The translations under genes were made by a program, and so were the position numbers. From positions 62,001 to 126,000 of the forward strand of contig PDRO01000002.1 of assembly GCA_002748155.1 (NCBI GenBank): a stretch of 64,000 bases of DNA, given 5' to 3'. Below the pieces are notes generated by a model. The model was not told where the DNA came from, made no database searches, and saw nothing but the letters and a program-made list of their open reading frames with translations. Shown in pieces: positions 63,777 to 64,000 of this stretch (its first letter is position 1; every line of letters starts with the position of its first letter). This stretch comes from Actinomycetales bacterium. Its GTDB lineage: Bacteria > Actinomycetota > Actinomycetes > Actinomycetales > Dermatophilaceae.

Positions 63777-64000
63777 GTGGGTAGATCTGGGTTGGGGAGC
63801 ACTCGTCAGGCGGGTGTCATCGAGCCCGACCCGGCTCAGCTGACGGCACCGCCGCCGTGGCGACGGATGGCCTCAGCTGCGCGGCCACGATCGCGTCGGG
63901 GGCGCATCCGGGTCCAGCGCGTCCGCCGTGGGGTCGCTGCCGTCCTAGCCGGCTGCGCGGTTTGGTTCGGGATCGGTGCGCTGTCGCCACCGGCCCCGCC
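63777..64000 (+). CDS. N-terminal part of a basic, single-pass membrane protein (possible SAF/RcpC-type)
   Basis: An open frame runs to the window edge from GTG (TTG five codons later is possible). It has a basic cytoplasmic part (SRRGRIRVQRVRRG) and then one hydrophobic helix (VAAVLAGCAVWFGIGAL). The order fmdB - phosphorylase - membrane protein is often followed by SAF-domain (CpaB/RcpC-like) pilus proteins in related actinobacteria, so this may be one; only the helix is visible and the call is tentative. Confidence 0.5.
   Translation, partial: MGRSGLGSTRQAGVIEPDPAQLTAPPPWRRMASAARPRSRRGRIRVQRVRRGVAAVLAGCAVWFGIGALSPPAP

Overview
The window is high-G+C, gene-dense actinobacterial chromosome. 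Gene content and order point to the order Micrococcales; a relative of Intrasporangiaceae/Dermatophilaceae is my inference, not something the sequence proves. The main reasons are: the block metG-tatD-rpfB-ksgA-ispE, with rsmI and the protein O-mannosyltransferase nearby, which matches the order known in Mycobacterium; rplY-pth and glmU-prs; an Rpf resuscitation factor; a SepX/GlpR-type division protein; a plsB-plsC-WS/DGAT lipid cluster; and many transcripts that look leaderless (a TANNNT -10 element ending 6-8 nt before the start codon). It reads as one normal chromosomal segment. I see no insertion sequence, phage or CRISPR array.

Layout. 0-1.6 kb: end of a Tad/Flp pilus-type locus (tadA, tadB) on the minus strand. 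1.8-6.8 kb: acyltransferase operon for glycerolipid and possibly triacylglycerol/wax ester synthesis. 7.0-11.1 kb: a large FHA-FtsK/SpoIIIE (EccC-like) ATPase without visible type VII partners. 11-19 kb: housekeeping genes ychF, lcp, cysQ, pth, rplY, a DMT exporter, prs and a truncated glmU, then tRNA-Gln. 19.5-22.4 kb: a sigma factor fused to a membrane anchor and an extracellular region, divergent from a MarR regulator. 22.5-36.2 kb: VOC protein, ABC-F, ispE, ksgA, rpfB, tatD, metG, a SRPBCC protein, rsmI, a CPBP protease homologue, a CDF transporter and pmt. 36.2-43.5 kb: a lipoprotein esterase homologue lacking its nucleophile, tRNA-Ala, a two-gene complete sugar PTS ending in a strong terminator, and a PfkB-like protein. 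43.6-53.8 kb: two thioredoxin-fold proteins and two B12-dependent mutase operons (mutA-mutB-meaB and ecm-meaB2), each behind its own cobalamin riboswitch and near-identical promoter. 54-64 kb: NUDIX, AI-2E-type permease, GlpR/SepX, GNAT, a moeA/glp remnant, a UDP-glucose pyrophosphorylase of eukaryotic type, a penicillin-acylase-type Ntn hydrolase, FmdB, an MTAP/PNP-type phosphorylase and the start of a membrane protein.

How the genes fit together. The mutases, their G-protein chaperones and the riboswitches form a B12-controlled C3/C4/C5 acyl-CoA system. The PTS operon holds EIIA-HPr-EI in one protein and IIB-IIC in the other, so two polypeptides make a whole transport relay. GlmU, LCP, RpfB and PMT serve the cell envelope.

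Most notable: GlmU has lost the catalytic part of its acetyltransferase domain; the moeA/glp gene beside the Glp-receptor homologue is reduced to about 49 codons; two paralogous mutase operons share a duplicated promoter-riboswitch leader, one with a coupled 17-codon leader ORF and one with a hairpin hiding the Shine-Dalgarno; the PTS IIBC protein carries a second, cysteine-less IIB domain; and the heptamer GTATGCC occurs at least 52 times on both strands in several reading frames. Motif counts and repeat positions were made by eye and should be recomputed.
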